NCBI GenBank assembly: GCA_944388175.1
Contig: CALXHR010000001.1
Coordinates: 310,001-374,000, forward strand
Reading direction: 5' to 3'
Source of the DNA: an uncultured Gemmiger sp.
GTDB lineage: Bacteria > Bacillota > Clostridia > Oscillospirales > Ruminococcaceae
Length of the DNA stretch: 64,000 bases
Shown: one piece after another, positions 42,443 through 49,554 of the stretch
Position numbering within the stretch: position 1 is the first letter of the stretch
How the letters are laid out: each line of letters starts with the position of its first letter
Program-made: the position numbers and the translations under genes
Notes under the pieces: generated by a model
Databases searched by the model: none
What the model was told of the DNA's origin: nothing
What the model saw: only the letters and a program-made list of their open reading frames with translations

Positions 42443-44044
42443 TTAACCCGGCGGTGGGGCGTTCTGCGCCATCAGCGCGGCGGCGCAGCGCACGCCGTCC
42501 ACGGCGGCCGTCATGATGCCGCCGGCATAGCCCGCGCCCTCGCCGCAGGGGTACAGCCCCGGCAGCGCCGTGCATTGCAGCGTTTCAGCGTTGCGCGGCA
42601 GGCGCACCGGGCTGCTGGTGCGGGTTTCCAGCCCGGTCAGCACCGCATCCGGCGCGCGGTAGGCCGCCAGTTTGCGGCCAAATGCCGTAAGCCCCTGGCG
42701 CAGCGCCGCCGAAAGCTCGCCGGGCAGCAGCGCGCCCAGGTCGCACGGCGTCACGCCGCGCGGGTAGGTCGGCTGCACGCGGCCCAGGTCCAACCGGCCG
42801 CCGCCCTGCAGAAAGCTGCCCACCGTTTCGGCCGGGGCGCGGTAGGCCCCGCCGCCCGCGCGGTAGGCGGCCTGTTCCAAACTGCGCTGGAACGCGACCG
42901 CTTTGGCGGGGTCGCCGCCGAAATCACGCCCGTCGACGCTGACGACGACCGCCGCGTTGGCGTTTTGGCCGTCGCGCGCGTGCAGGCTCATGCCGTTGGT
43001 GACGACGCCGCCCGTCTCGCTGGCCGCGGCGCAGACCGTGCCGCCCGGGCACATGCAAAACGTGTAGACGCAGCGCCCGCCGCCGACCTGCTGGCTGAGC
43101 TGGTATTCGCCGCGCGGCAGCGCCGGGTGCCCGGCCGCCGCGTGGTAGAGACTTTTCTCAATCTCGGTTTGCAGGTGCTCGGCCCGGAAACCGACCGAGA
43201 ACGGCTTGCACTCCAGCGGCAGGCCGCTGGCCGAGAGCATTGCAAAGGTATCGCGCGCGCTGTGGCCCACGGCCAGGATCAGCTGCTCACAAGCGACCGG
43301 CCCGGCCGCAGTCTCGATGCCGGCCAGCGCGCCGCCGCGCAGCTGCAGACCGGTCAGCGCAGTCTCAAAGCGGACCTCGCCGCCCAGGGTTTCGATCTCG
43401 CGGCGGATGCTGCGGATGACGCCGCGCAGCAAATCGGTACCGATATGCGGCTTTTGCCGCCAGGCAATCTCGGCCGGGGCGCCGTGGCGCAAAAACGCCT
43501 GCGTCACAAAGGCGCACAGCGGGTCACCCACGCGGGTGGTGAGTTTGCCGTCGGAAAACGTGCCTGCGCCACCCTCGCCAAACTGGATGTTGGCGGTTTC
43601 GTCCAGGATGCCGGTCGCTTCAAAGCGGGCGACGGCTTCGACGCGGCGATCCAGCGCGGGGCCGCGTTCCAGCACCAGCGGGCGGTACCCGGCTTTGGCC
43701 AGCAGCAGCGCGGCAAACAGCCCCGCCGGGCCCAGACCCACAACGACGGGCCGGTGCGCGAGCGGCACAGCCCCCTGCGGAAAGGAAAACTGCGGCGCCT
43801 GCGTGAAACAGACACAGGGCGAGGCCCCGGCCAGCGCCGGTTCCTCACCCTCGTCTTTGAGTGTGACGGCTATGGTATACACCAGCACGGGCTTGCCGTG
43901 GCGGGCGTCTACCGAGAGTTTGGCCACCCCGCAGCGCGCCGCCCGGCCGGGCGGAACGCGCAGGATGCGCAGCGCCTGCGCCCCTGCTTCGGCGTCAGGG
44001 TCGGGGCAGGAAAGCGGCAGGCGGATATTGCGTACCAAAAGCAT
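42443..44044 (-). CDS. FAD-dependent oxidoreductase (COG2509-type)
   Basis: A 533-residue flavoprotein. After an N-terminal alpha/beta domain (about 1-90), the dinucleotide-binding motif VVVGLGPAGLFAALLLA appears. It is followed by GEGGAGTFSDGKLTTR, ILAVGHSARDTF, FSVGFRAEH and the C-terminal FAD contact LYPCGEGAGYAGGI. The family is widespread in Firmicutes and uncharacterised; it often lies next to cdaA-cdaR. The ATG at 44044 is preceded by AAAGGAA, 22 bases after cdaR. A longer in-frame start would overlap cdaR. Confidence 0.88.
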   Translation of the reverse strand: MLLVRNIRLPLSCPDPDAEAGAQALRILRVPPGRAARCGVAKLSVDARHGKPVLVYTIAVTLKDEGEEPALAGASPCVCFTQAPQFSFPQGAVPLAHRPVVVGLGPAGLFAALLLAKAGYRPLVLERGPALDRRVEAVARFEATGILDETANIQFGEGGAGTFSDGKLTTRVGDPLCAFVTQAFLRHGAPAEIAWRQKPHIGTDLLRGVIRSIRREIETLGGEVRFETALTGLQLRGGALAGIETAAGPVACEQLILAVGHSARDTFAMLSASGLPLECKPFSVGFRAEHLQTEIEKSLYHAAAGHPALPRGEYQLSQQVGGGRCVYTFCMCPGGTVCAAASETGGVVTNGMSLHARDGQNANAAVVVSVDGRDFGGDPAKAVAFQRSLEQAAYRAGGGAYRAPAETVGSFLQGGGRLDLGRVQPTYPRGVTPCDLGALLPGELSAALRQGLTAFGRKLAAYRAPDAVLTGLETRTSSPVRLPRNAETLQCTALPGLYPCGEGAGYAGGIMTAAVDGVRCAAALMAQNAPPPG

Positions 44045-44066
44045 AGGCGGGTTCCTTTGCAGGGGC

Positions 44067-45365
44067 TTAGCGGGCGGACACCTCGCACTGGACGGTGTAG
44101 CTGCCCGTGGCAAACATACGGGTGGAGGACGGAATCTGGATGGTGACGGGGATCGTCTGCTGGCCCACCGTCAGGTTGACGCTCTGGCAGTCGATCTGCG
44201 CGATGACACTGTCGGCCGAAAGGCTCTCGATCTCATCGGCCGGGCCGTAGACCGTGACGTCGTTGACCACGCTGGAAAGGATTTCGACCTCATAGCCGCT
44301 GGGCACGTTGATGGCCCGGATCTGGGAAAGGTTGAGCGTCGTCAAAGCCAGGTCCGAGGTATCAAAGCTGAGCGTGACGCTGGTGACGTCGTCGACCGAG
44401 ACGACGCCCGCCGGCAGTTCCACCAGGCGCTGGTAGTCGCGGCCGGGCTCAAACTCGCGCGCAAGGTCGAAATCCGAGACCGTCAGTTCGTTCAGCGCAC
44501 CGATGACGCGTGCCGGGCCCGCTACGCGCAGCGTCTTTTGGCTGAGCGTGTAGCGCAGGGAATCGGTATCAAAATTGGACGGCACGCCGATGAAATCAAC
44601 GGTGAGCGGCAGTTCCCGCACCTGGTAGACCGTCAGGGTGATGTTGGCGGTCTCGCTTTCCATCGTCGTGTACTGCGGGGTGAACGGCGCGCCGGTGTCG
44701 TCGCGCAGTTCCAGCGTGGCGGGTACCGTCGTCGTATCGGCAAGGTCCGTCATCTCGGCCACCGTTGCCACGATGGAATCGATGTGGTCCAGTTCGCTGT
44801 TGGGCCCGCGCAGCGTGATTTCGGACGGGACGGCCGTCGTACGGTTGAGCATATACCCGTCGGCCACCGTCACGTTGGACGCGTCCACCGTGATGGGCAG
44901 CGTTTTTTCGCTGACTTCGTCAAACACAACGTCGATGCTCTGGGGGTTGACGACCGAGCAGTCGATATCGCCCGGGAAATCGGTGGTATTGGCCACGCGC
45001 GCCTGCAGGCGCAGCGTGACACGTCCCGCCCCGGTAACCCCCGCATAGCTGGGGTAGACCAGGATATCGGATGCATCCAGATTGCCGATGATGGTCGTGT
45101 TGCCGGACACCGAAACGTCCGCAGTCTCGGTCTCGGGGCGCTCGACGATATCCAGGCCCAGGGCGGTGTAGGTGGAAGCGGAATTGGCGTAGTTGATGGG
45201 CACATCGGAGATCACGATGGTGTTTTGGGGGTCAAAGTATACCGTGACAACCAGCCAGGCAATAAACCCGCACAAAAGCGCCAGCAGCATCGAAAACAGC
45301 GGGTAATTCCACAGAGAACGGCGGCCGGCGGCCGGTTTGGGCGCAGCGTTATTCGGCTTTTGCAT
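44067..45365 (-). CDS. cdaR: CdaR/YbbR-domain regulator of c-di-AMP synthase
   Basis: A 432-residue protein with one N-terminal transmembrane segment (about residues 20-42, LFSMLLALLCGFIAWLVVTV) and an extracytoplasmic part of about four YbbR domains rich in beta strands. CdaR binds and modulates CdaA. It overlaps the cdaA 3' end by 17 bases, with AAGGAGGCG inside cdaA as its ribosome-binding site, so the two are translationally coupled. Confidence 0.93.
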   Translation of the reverse strand: MQKPNNAAPKPAAGRRSLWNYPLFSMLLALLCGFIAWLVVTVYFDPQNTIVISDVPINYANSASTYTALGLDIVERPETETADVSVSGNTTIIGNLDASDILVYPSYAGVTGAGRVTLRLQARVANTTDFPGDIDCSVVNPQSIDVVFDEVSEKTLPITVDASNVTVADGYMLNRTTAVPSEITLRGPNSELDHIDSIVATVAEMTDLADTTTVPATLELRDDTGAPFTPQYTTMESETANITLTVYQVRELPLTVDFIGVPSNFDTDSLRYTLSQKTLRVAGPARVIGALNELTVSDFDLAREFEPGRDYQRLVELPAGVVSVDDVTSVTLSFDTSDLALTTLNLSQIRAINVPSGYEVEILSSVVNDVTVYGPADEIESLSADSVIAQIDCQSVNLTVGQQTIPVTIQIPSSTRMFATGSYTVQCEVSAR

Positions 45366-46245
45366 GGGGATATGCGCCTCCTTTGCGCAGCAGTTTTTGC
45401 AGCGGCGGGATCCGGGTCTCGGCGGTTTCCTCGGGCGGGACGATCTCTTCCTGCAGGAGATTGAACAGGTTCTGGCGGTCCAGGCGGCGGATCAGCACGC
45501 CGTTTTTGGCCAGCGAGATGATGCCGGTTTCCTCGCTGACGATGATGACGACGGCGTCGGAGTTTTCGCTCATGCCCAGGCCGGCGCGGTGGCGCGTGCC
45601 CATATCCTTGCCCATTTCCAGGTTGTTGGAAAGCGGCAGCACGCAGCCGGCCGCCACAATCACACCGTCGCGGATGACGACCGCGCCGTCGTGCAGCGGC
45701 GTGCCCTCGTAAAAAATCGTGCCCAGCATCTCGGGGATGACATCGGCGTGCATCGGCGTGCCGGTGCGGATGATCTCGTCAAGGTTGTTGTTGCGTTCCA
45801 GCACCATCAGCGCGCCGGTGCGCGTGTCGGAAAGCTGTTCGGCGGCGTCGCAGATCGCCACGACGGCGTTCTGCCATACCCCGCGCAGCGAGGGGTCGCT
45901 GTGCCGGCTGCCGAACAGCCGCCCGGCCCAGACCGTCGTCTGGCCCATGCGCTCCAACGTGCGGCGCAGTTCCGGCTGGAAGATGACGACCGCCGCCGTA
46001 AAGCCGATGGTGAGCACGTTGTTGAGCACCCAAATGACGGTGCGCAGGTCCAGCAGGTAGGCTAGGCCATAGAAGATCAAGATCAAAAAGATGCCGCGCA
46101 CCAGCTGCCCGGCGCGCGATTTGCGCGCAAACTGGATCAGCTGGTAAAAGGCGAACGATATAATCAGGATATCCAGCGTGTCGGATATCGGATCGAACGC
46201 GCGCAGCGTACTGGCGATCGCTGAGATTGTTTGGTTTTGCAGCAT
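45349..46245 (-). CDS. cdaA: Diadenylate cyclase CdaA (c-di-AMP synthase)
   Basis: A 298-residue membrane diadenylate cyclase. Three N-terminal transmembrane helices (about residues 20-90) precede the DAC domain, whose active-site motifs LHDGAVVI and GTRHRAGLGMSE are intact. It condenses two ATP to c-di-AMP, which controls potassium and osmotic balance. GGGGAGG precedes the ATG. It is followed by cdaR, and an FAD oxidoreductase takes the place where glmM is usually found. Confidence 0.97.
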   Translation of the reverse strand: MLQNQTISAIASTLRAFDPISDTLDILIISFAFYQLIQFARKSRAGQLVRGIFLILIFYGLAYLLDLRTVIWVLNNVLTIGFTAAVVIFQPELRRTLERMGQTTVWAGRLFGSRHSDPSLRGVWQNAVVAICDAAEQLSDTRTGALMVLERNNNLDEIIRTGTPMHADVIPEMLGTIFYEGTPLHDGAVVIRDGVIVAAGCVLPLSNNLEMGKDMGTRHRAGLGMSENSDAVVIIVSEETGIISLAKNGVLIRRLDRQNLFNLLQEEIVPPEETAETRIPPLQKLLRKGGAYPHAKAE

Positions 46246-46286
46246 AACCGCCGGGCCTCCCCTTCCCCGTTCTCGTTTCGTTGCGG

Positions 46287-47426
46287 TCAGTTTTCCAGCA
46301 AGGCGACGGCGTGGGCCGCAATGCCCTGCCCTGCACCGGTAAACCCAAGGCGTTCCTCCGTCGTGGCTTTGACGCTGACGGCGCCAACGTCAATGCCGAA
46401 GGCATCGGCGATGTTCTGGCGCATCGCCGCAATGTGCGGCGCCAGCTTGGGCGCCTGGCACAAAATGGTTGCGTCGATGTTGCCCACGCGGTACCCGTGC
46501 TCCGCCGTAAGTTTGGCCACGGCGCGGGTCAGCGCCAGCGAATCGGCGCCTTTGTAGGCGGGGTCGCTGTCCGGGAAATGCCGGCCGATATCCCCCAGCG
46601 CGGCCGCGCCCAGCACGGCGTCCATGACGGCGTGCAGCAGCACGTCGGCGTCGGAATGGCCCAGCAGGCCTTTTTCATACGGGATTCTGACCCCGCCCAG
46701 AATCAGTTCGCGGCCTTCCACCAGGCGGTGGACGTCATAGCCATGGCCGATACGCATGGTTCGCTCCTTCTGCAGGTCGTCCTGCGTTGTGATTTTGTAG
46801 TTTTCGTAATCGCCCTCGGTCAGCGTCACCGGCAGGCCGGCCAGTTCAAACAGGCTGCAGTCGTCGGTGACAAGGCGGGCTTGTTCGCCCTGCACTGCCG
46901 CCAGCGCCTGCAGGTACAGCGCGCGGGAAAAACACTGCGGCGTCTGCACGGCAAACAGCGTGGCGCGGTCCGGCGTAGCCTGCACGACGCCGCCCGGCCC
47001 CGCCACCTTGATGGTATCTTTGACGGGCACGGCCGGGGCGGCCGCCCCGGTGGCGGCGGCCGCTTGCAGCGCCGCCGTGATGACCGCTTCGCTGACGAAG
47101 GGCCGGGCCGCGTCGTGGATGGCCACCAGTTCGCCCGTAGCCGCCGCCAGGCCGCTGCGCACGCTGTCGGCGCGCGTGGCCCCGCCGGGCACGACCACGC
47201 AGGGTTTGGCGCACTGCGCCGCAATCCGGCGGCAAGCGTCCGCATTGGCGCCCGCCACCAGCACCAGCTGTGTGACGGCCGGGTGCGCCGCCAGCGCGGC
47301 GCAGCTTTTTTGCAGCACGGTCTGCCCGCCGGGCAAACGGTAGCTGAGTTTGTCGAACCCCATACGGCGCGACGCACCCGCCGCCACAAGGATGGCGGTT
47401 GTGGACGGCAGCCCGGTTTGCAGCAT
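46287..47426 (-). CDS. ispDF: Bifunctional IspD-IspF isoprenoid (MEP pathway) enzyme
   Basis: A 379-residue fusion. Residues 1-222 are IspD (2-C-methyl-D-erythritol 4-phosphate cytidylyltransferase; [26 protein letters not shown]). Residues from about 223 are IspF (2-C-methyl-D-erythritol 2,4-cyclodiphosphate synthase; [38 protein letters not shown]). The fused form covers the third and fifth enzymes of the MEP route. AAGGAGC precedes the ATG. It heads the long leftward gene series, with a promoter at 47465-47493. Confidence 0.97.
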   Translation of the reverse strand: MLQTGLPSTTAILVAAGASRRMGFDKLSYRLPGGQTVLQKSCAALAAHPAVTQLVLVAGANADACRRIAAQCAKPCVVVPGGATRADSVRSGLAAATGELVAIHDAARPFVSEAVITAALQAAAATGAAAPAVPVKDTIKVAGPGGVVQATPDRATLFAVQTPQCFSRALYLQALAAVQGEQARLVTDDCSLFELAGLPVTLTEGDYENYKITTQDDLQKERTMRIGHGYDVHRLVEGRELILGGVRIPYEKGLLGHSDADVLLHAVMDAVLGAAALGDIGRHFPDSDPAYKGADSLALTRAVAKLTAEHGYRVGNIDATILCQAPKLAPHIAAMRQNIADAFGIDVGAVSVKATTEERLGFTGAGQGIAAHAVALLEN

Positions 47427-47464
47427 CGGCGCACACGCTCCTTCCCGATTTTATATACAGATTT

Positions 47465-47493
47465 ATTATACAGGTTCTGTATAAAAATGTCCA
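47465..47493 (-). promoter_or_regulatory. ispDF promoter
   Basis: On the minus strand TGGACA (47493-47488), 17 bases, TATAAT (47470-47465). It is the only well-formed promoter I find upstream of the eleven-gene leftward series ending at 33356. Confidence 0.75.
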
Positions 47494-47577
47494 CGCTATT
47501 CCCCAGGTTTTTTTGCGGCACCAAAAGCACGCTGCAGGGTGCAAAATACAAAGGCAGAAAAAAAATCGCAAAAAGCC

Positions 47578-47606
47578 TTGACACGGGGCGTTTCTTTGGA
47601 TATAAT
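47578..47606 (+). promoter_or_regulatory. Consensus promoter of the tRNA cluster
   Basis: TTGACA (47578-47583), 17 bases, TATAAT (47601-47606): a perfect sigma-A match, divergent from ispDF and about 43 bases before tRNA-Asp. Confidence 0.92.
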
Positions 47607-47648
47607 AACTAACGTTGCAGCCGCCCCGGCGGCGCAGCGGCTGGGTAT

Positions 47649-47725
47649 GGCCCGGTAGTTCAGTTGGTTAGAACGCTAGCCTGTCACGCTAGAGGTCGTC
47701 AGTTCGAGCCTGATTCGGGTCGCCA
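47649..47725 (+). tRNA. tRNA-Asp (anticodon GTC)
   Basis: A 77-nt tRNA with acceptor GGCCCGG pairing to TCGGGTC, anticodon arm CTAGC-CTGTCAC-GCTAG giving GTC, a GTTCGAGCC T-arm, discriminator G and an encoded CCA. Confidence 0.97.
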
Positions 47726-47728
47726 TTT

Positions 47729-47804
<76 letters not shown>

Positions 47805-47809
47805 GCGCG

Positions 47810-47844
47810 ACGCCCACAGCGCAATACCGCTCTGTGGGCGTTTT
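47810..47844 (+). terminator. Hairpin with T-run between tRNA-Thr and tRNA-Trp
   Basis: CGCCCACAG (47811-47819) pairs with CTGTGGGCG (47832-47840), followed by TTTT. It would end the Asp-Thr transcript, leaving tRNA-Trp dependent on readthrough or on a promoter I cannot identify in the 8 bases between. Confidence 0.8.
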
Positions 47845-47848
47845 CCAT

Positions 47849-47924
47849 AGGGGCATAGCTCAGTTGGTAGAGCAGCGGTCTCCAAAACCGCGTGCCGAGG
47901 GTTCGAATCCTTCTACCCCTGCCA
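47849..47924 (+). tRNA. tRNA-Trp (anticodon CCA)
   Basis: A 76-nt tRNA with anticodon arm GCGGT-CTCCAAA-ACCGC giving CCA, D-arm, T-arm GAGGG-TTCGAAT-CCTTC, discriminator G and an encoded CCA. The acceptor stem AGGGGCA/TACCCCT has a C-A mismatch at position 6-67, where a C-G pair is usual. Confidence 0.93.
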
Positions 47925-47925
47925 C

Positions 47926-47962
47926 GAAAAACCGCGTATCTGCGTAAGATACGCGGTTTTTT
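47926..47962. terminator. Terminator after tRNA-Trp
   Basis: AAAACCGCGTATCT and AGATACGCGGTTTT form a perfect stem around GCGTA, followed by TTTTTT. Symmetric, so it can work in both directions. Confidence 0.93.
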
Positions 47963-48041
47963 CGTGCCCAAAACAGGTTGCTGCCCTTCTTGTTCCCCAT
48001 GCGCGCCGGGGCGGTGCCTTTTCTTTTGGGGCGGCTTGGTA

Positions 48042-48047
48042 TATAAT
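48042..48047 (+). promoter_or_regulatory. -10 element upstream of the LytTR regulator gene
   Basis: TATAAT at 48042-48047 with a weak -35 (TTTTCT at 48019-48024, 17-base spacing). The leader to the ATG at 48077 is about 24 bases. Confidence 0.5.
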
Positions 48048-48076
48048 GGGGCCAGCAACATAAAGGAGGGAGCCGC

Positions 48077-48778
48077 ATGGACTACCGGATCGCCGTATGC
48101 GATGACGAACCGCAGGCGCGGGAACTCGCACAGGCGTGCGCTGCCCAGTGGGCGCAGACGCACGGCTATTCGGTGGAGGTCCGGCAGTTCCCCACCGGCG
48201 ACGCCTTTCTGTTCCAATATGAGGAGGACAAAGCCTGGGACATTTTGTTGCTGGACGTCGAGATGCCCGGGTGCAGCGGCGTGGAGCTGGCAAAAGCCGT
48301 GCGGCAGCAAAACAAGCGGACGCAGATCGTTTTCATCACCGGCTACGCCGATTATATCGCAGAGGGGTACGACGTTTCGGCCCTGCACTACCTGCTCAAG
48401 CCGCTTGACCGCGAAAAGCTCTTCTCGGTGCTGGGGCGGGCGGTCGAACGCCTGCACCAAAGCGGCAGGGCCCTGCTGCTGGAACTGCCCGAGGAACTGG
48501 TGCGCGTGCCCTTGTATGAAGTGGAATACCTGGAAGTGCGCGGCAACTACGTCACCGTGCATACGGGCCGCGAGGCCTACACCGTAAAAAAGGCGCTCTC
48601 GGCGCTGGAACGCGAACTCGACGCGCGGTTTTTCCGGGTGGGGCGTTCCTTTGTGGTGAACCTGGGCAAGGTGCGGCGGGCCACAAAAAAGGAAGCGATC
48701 TTGGAAAGCGGCAGCACCGTGCCCCTGCCCCGGGGCGGTTATGAGGCGCTCAACCGCGCGATCTTGCAGACGCTGTAA
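48077..48778 (+). CDS. LytTR-family response regulator (AgrA-like)
   Basis: A 233-residue response regulator. The receiver domain has the acidic pair Asp9-Asp10, phospho-acceptor Asp60 in ILLLDVEMPG, Thr in FITGYADY and Lys in LKPLD. The LytTR DNA-binding domain (about 137-233) shows YEVEYLEVRGNYVTVHT and FFRVGRSFVVNLGKV. LytTR regulators bind paired 9-bp direct repeats, and a good pair is found at 49467-49496 in front of the ABC exporter genes. AAAGGAGG precedes the ATG. The partner kinase starts 15 bases downstream. Confidence 0.95.
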   Translation: MDYRIAVCDDEPQARELAQACAAQWAQTHGYSVEVRQFPTGDAFLFQYEEDKAWDILLLDVEMPGCSGVELAKAVRQQNKRTQIVFITGYADYIAEGYDVSALHYLLKPLDREKLFSVLGRAVERLHQSGRALLLELPEELVRVPLYEVEYLEVRGNYVTVHTGREAYTVKKALSALERELDARFFRVGRSFVVNLGKVRRATKKEAILESGSTVPLPRGGYEALNRAILQTL

Positions 48779-48793
48779 AAGGAGGGGGAGCGG

Positions 48794-49456
48794 ATGCGGC
48801 TTTTTGAAAACCGGCTGCACAAAAAGCTGGCGGCGTACCAGCGCGAGATCATGGAGACCCATTACCGGGAAACCGAAACCATGTACCAGGAGATGCGGGG
48901 TTGGCGGCACGATTTCCGCAACCATATCCAGCTGCTGAAAAGCTACGCCCAAAAAGGCGACCTGGCCGCCGTGCAGGCCTACCTGACCGAACTGGAACAC
49001 GACCTCAGCCGGGTGGACCCGGCGGTAAAAACCGGCAACACCATGGCGGACGCCATTTTGAACAGCAAGATCTCGCTGGCGCGCGCCAAGGGGGTGCCGG
49101 TGCGGGCCGACGCGCGCATCCCGGTCAAGCTGTCGATCTCCGACCTGGACCTCTGCGTCCTGTTGGGCAACCTCTTTGACAACGCCATCGAGGCCAGCGT
49201 CAAGCTGCCGCAGGACCAACGGATGATCCGCCTGTACATGGACATGAAGGGCAGCCAGCTCTACATCTCCTTCACCAACCTGGCCCCCGGCGGCAAGCAG
49301 AAAAAGGCGGCCGGCCGCTTTGCCACCACCAAAGGGGACGGCCACGGGTTTGGGCTGCTGCGCATCGACGCGGTGGTGCAGCGCCTGGGCGGGTACCTCA
49401 GCCGCAACAGTGAGGACGGGGCCTTTACCACCGAAATTTTGCTGCCCCAGGGGTGA
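48794..49456 (+). CDS. GHKL-domain sensor histidine kinase without membrane domain
   Basis: A 220-residue AgrC-like kinase. The phospho-acceptor region is MRGWRHDFRNH (His39), followed by the GHKL ATPase with N box GNLFDNAIEA and G box GHGFGL. AgrC-type kinases are normally above 400 residues with six or seven transmembrane helices; here nothing hydrophobic precedes the short N-terminal helix and the ribosome-binding site AAAAGGAGGGGG fixes the start. The protein is therefore cytoplasmic, and may sense an internal signal or depend on another membrane protein such as the ABC exporters encoded next. It ends 98 bases before the first exporter gene. Confidence 0.9.
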   Translation: MRLFENRLHKKLAAYQREIMETHYRETETMYQEMRGWRHDFRNHIQLLKSYAQKGDLAAVQAYLTELEHDLSRVDPAVKTGNTMADAILNSKISLARAKGVPVRADARIPVKLSISDLDLCVLLGNLFDNAIEASVKLPQDQRMIRLYMDMKGSQLYISFTNLAPGGKQKKAAGRFATTKGDGHGFGLLRIDAVVQRLGGYLSRNSEDGAFTTEILLPQG

Positions 49457-49466
49457 ACACTTGCAG

Positions 49467-49496
49467 TTCGTCCCCCAAAAGTAACGTTTCGTCCCC
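49467..49496 (+). promoter_or_regulatory. LytTR operator: two 9-bp direct repeats, 21-bp period
   Basis: TTCGTCCCC occurs at 49467-49475 and again at 49488-49496, separated by 12 bases. This is the classical arrangement bound by LytTR regulators such as AgrA (two 9-bp repeats on the same DNA face). It ends 28 bases before a TGG-TAGGCT extended -10 element (49522-49530) that lacks a -35, as expected for an activator-dependent promoter. The natural ligand is the LytTR protein encoded at 48077-48778. Confidence 0.7.
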
Positions 49497-49521
49497 AGAA
49501 GCCCCCGGGGACCTTTTGTTG

Positions 49522-49530
49522 TGGTAGGCT
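49522..49530 (+). promoter_or_regulatory. Activator-dependent extended -10 promoter of the ABC cassette
   Basis: TGG followed by TAGGCT (49525-49530). No -35 match is present (CCCCCG at the expected place), and the LytTR repeats sit immediately upstream. The transcript start would be near 49537, close to the ribosome-binding site AGAGGTG, so the exact -10 may be another hexamer nearby. Confidence 0.4.
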
Positions 49531-49554
49531 AAAGGCAAAGAGGTGAACATCTGC

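Noticed and set aside
47961..47998. LytTR-like repeats (TTCGTGCCC and TTGTTCCCC) upstream of the LytTR gene
   Set aside because: The spacing is 29 bases and the second copy is imperfect; the first copy is part of the tRNA-Trp terminator tail.
49457..49554. Precursor peptide gene between the kinase and the first exporter
   Set aside because: The 98-base gap holds the operator and promoter; no start codon with a ribosome-binding site other than that of the exporter is present.
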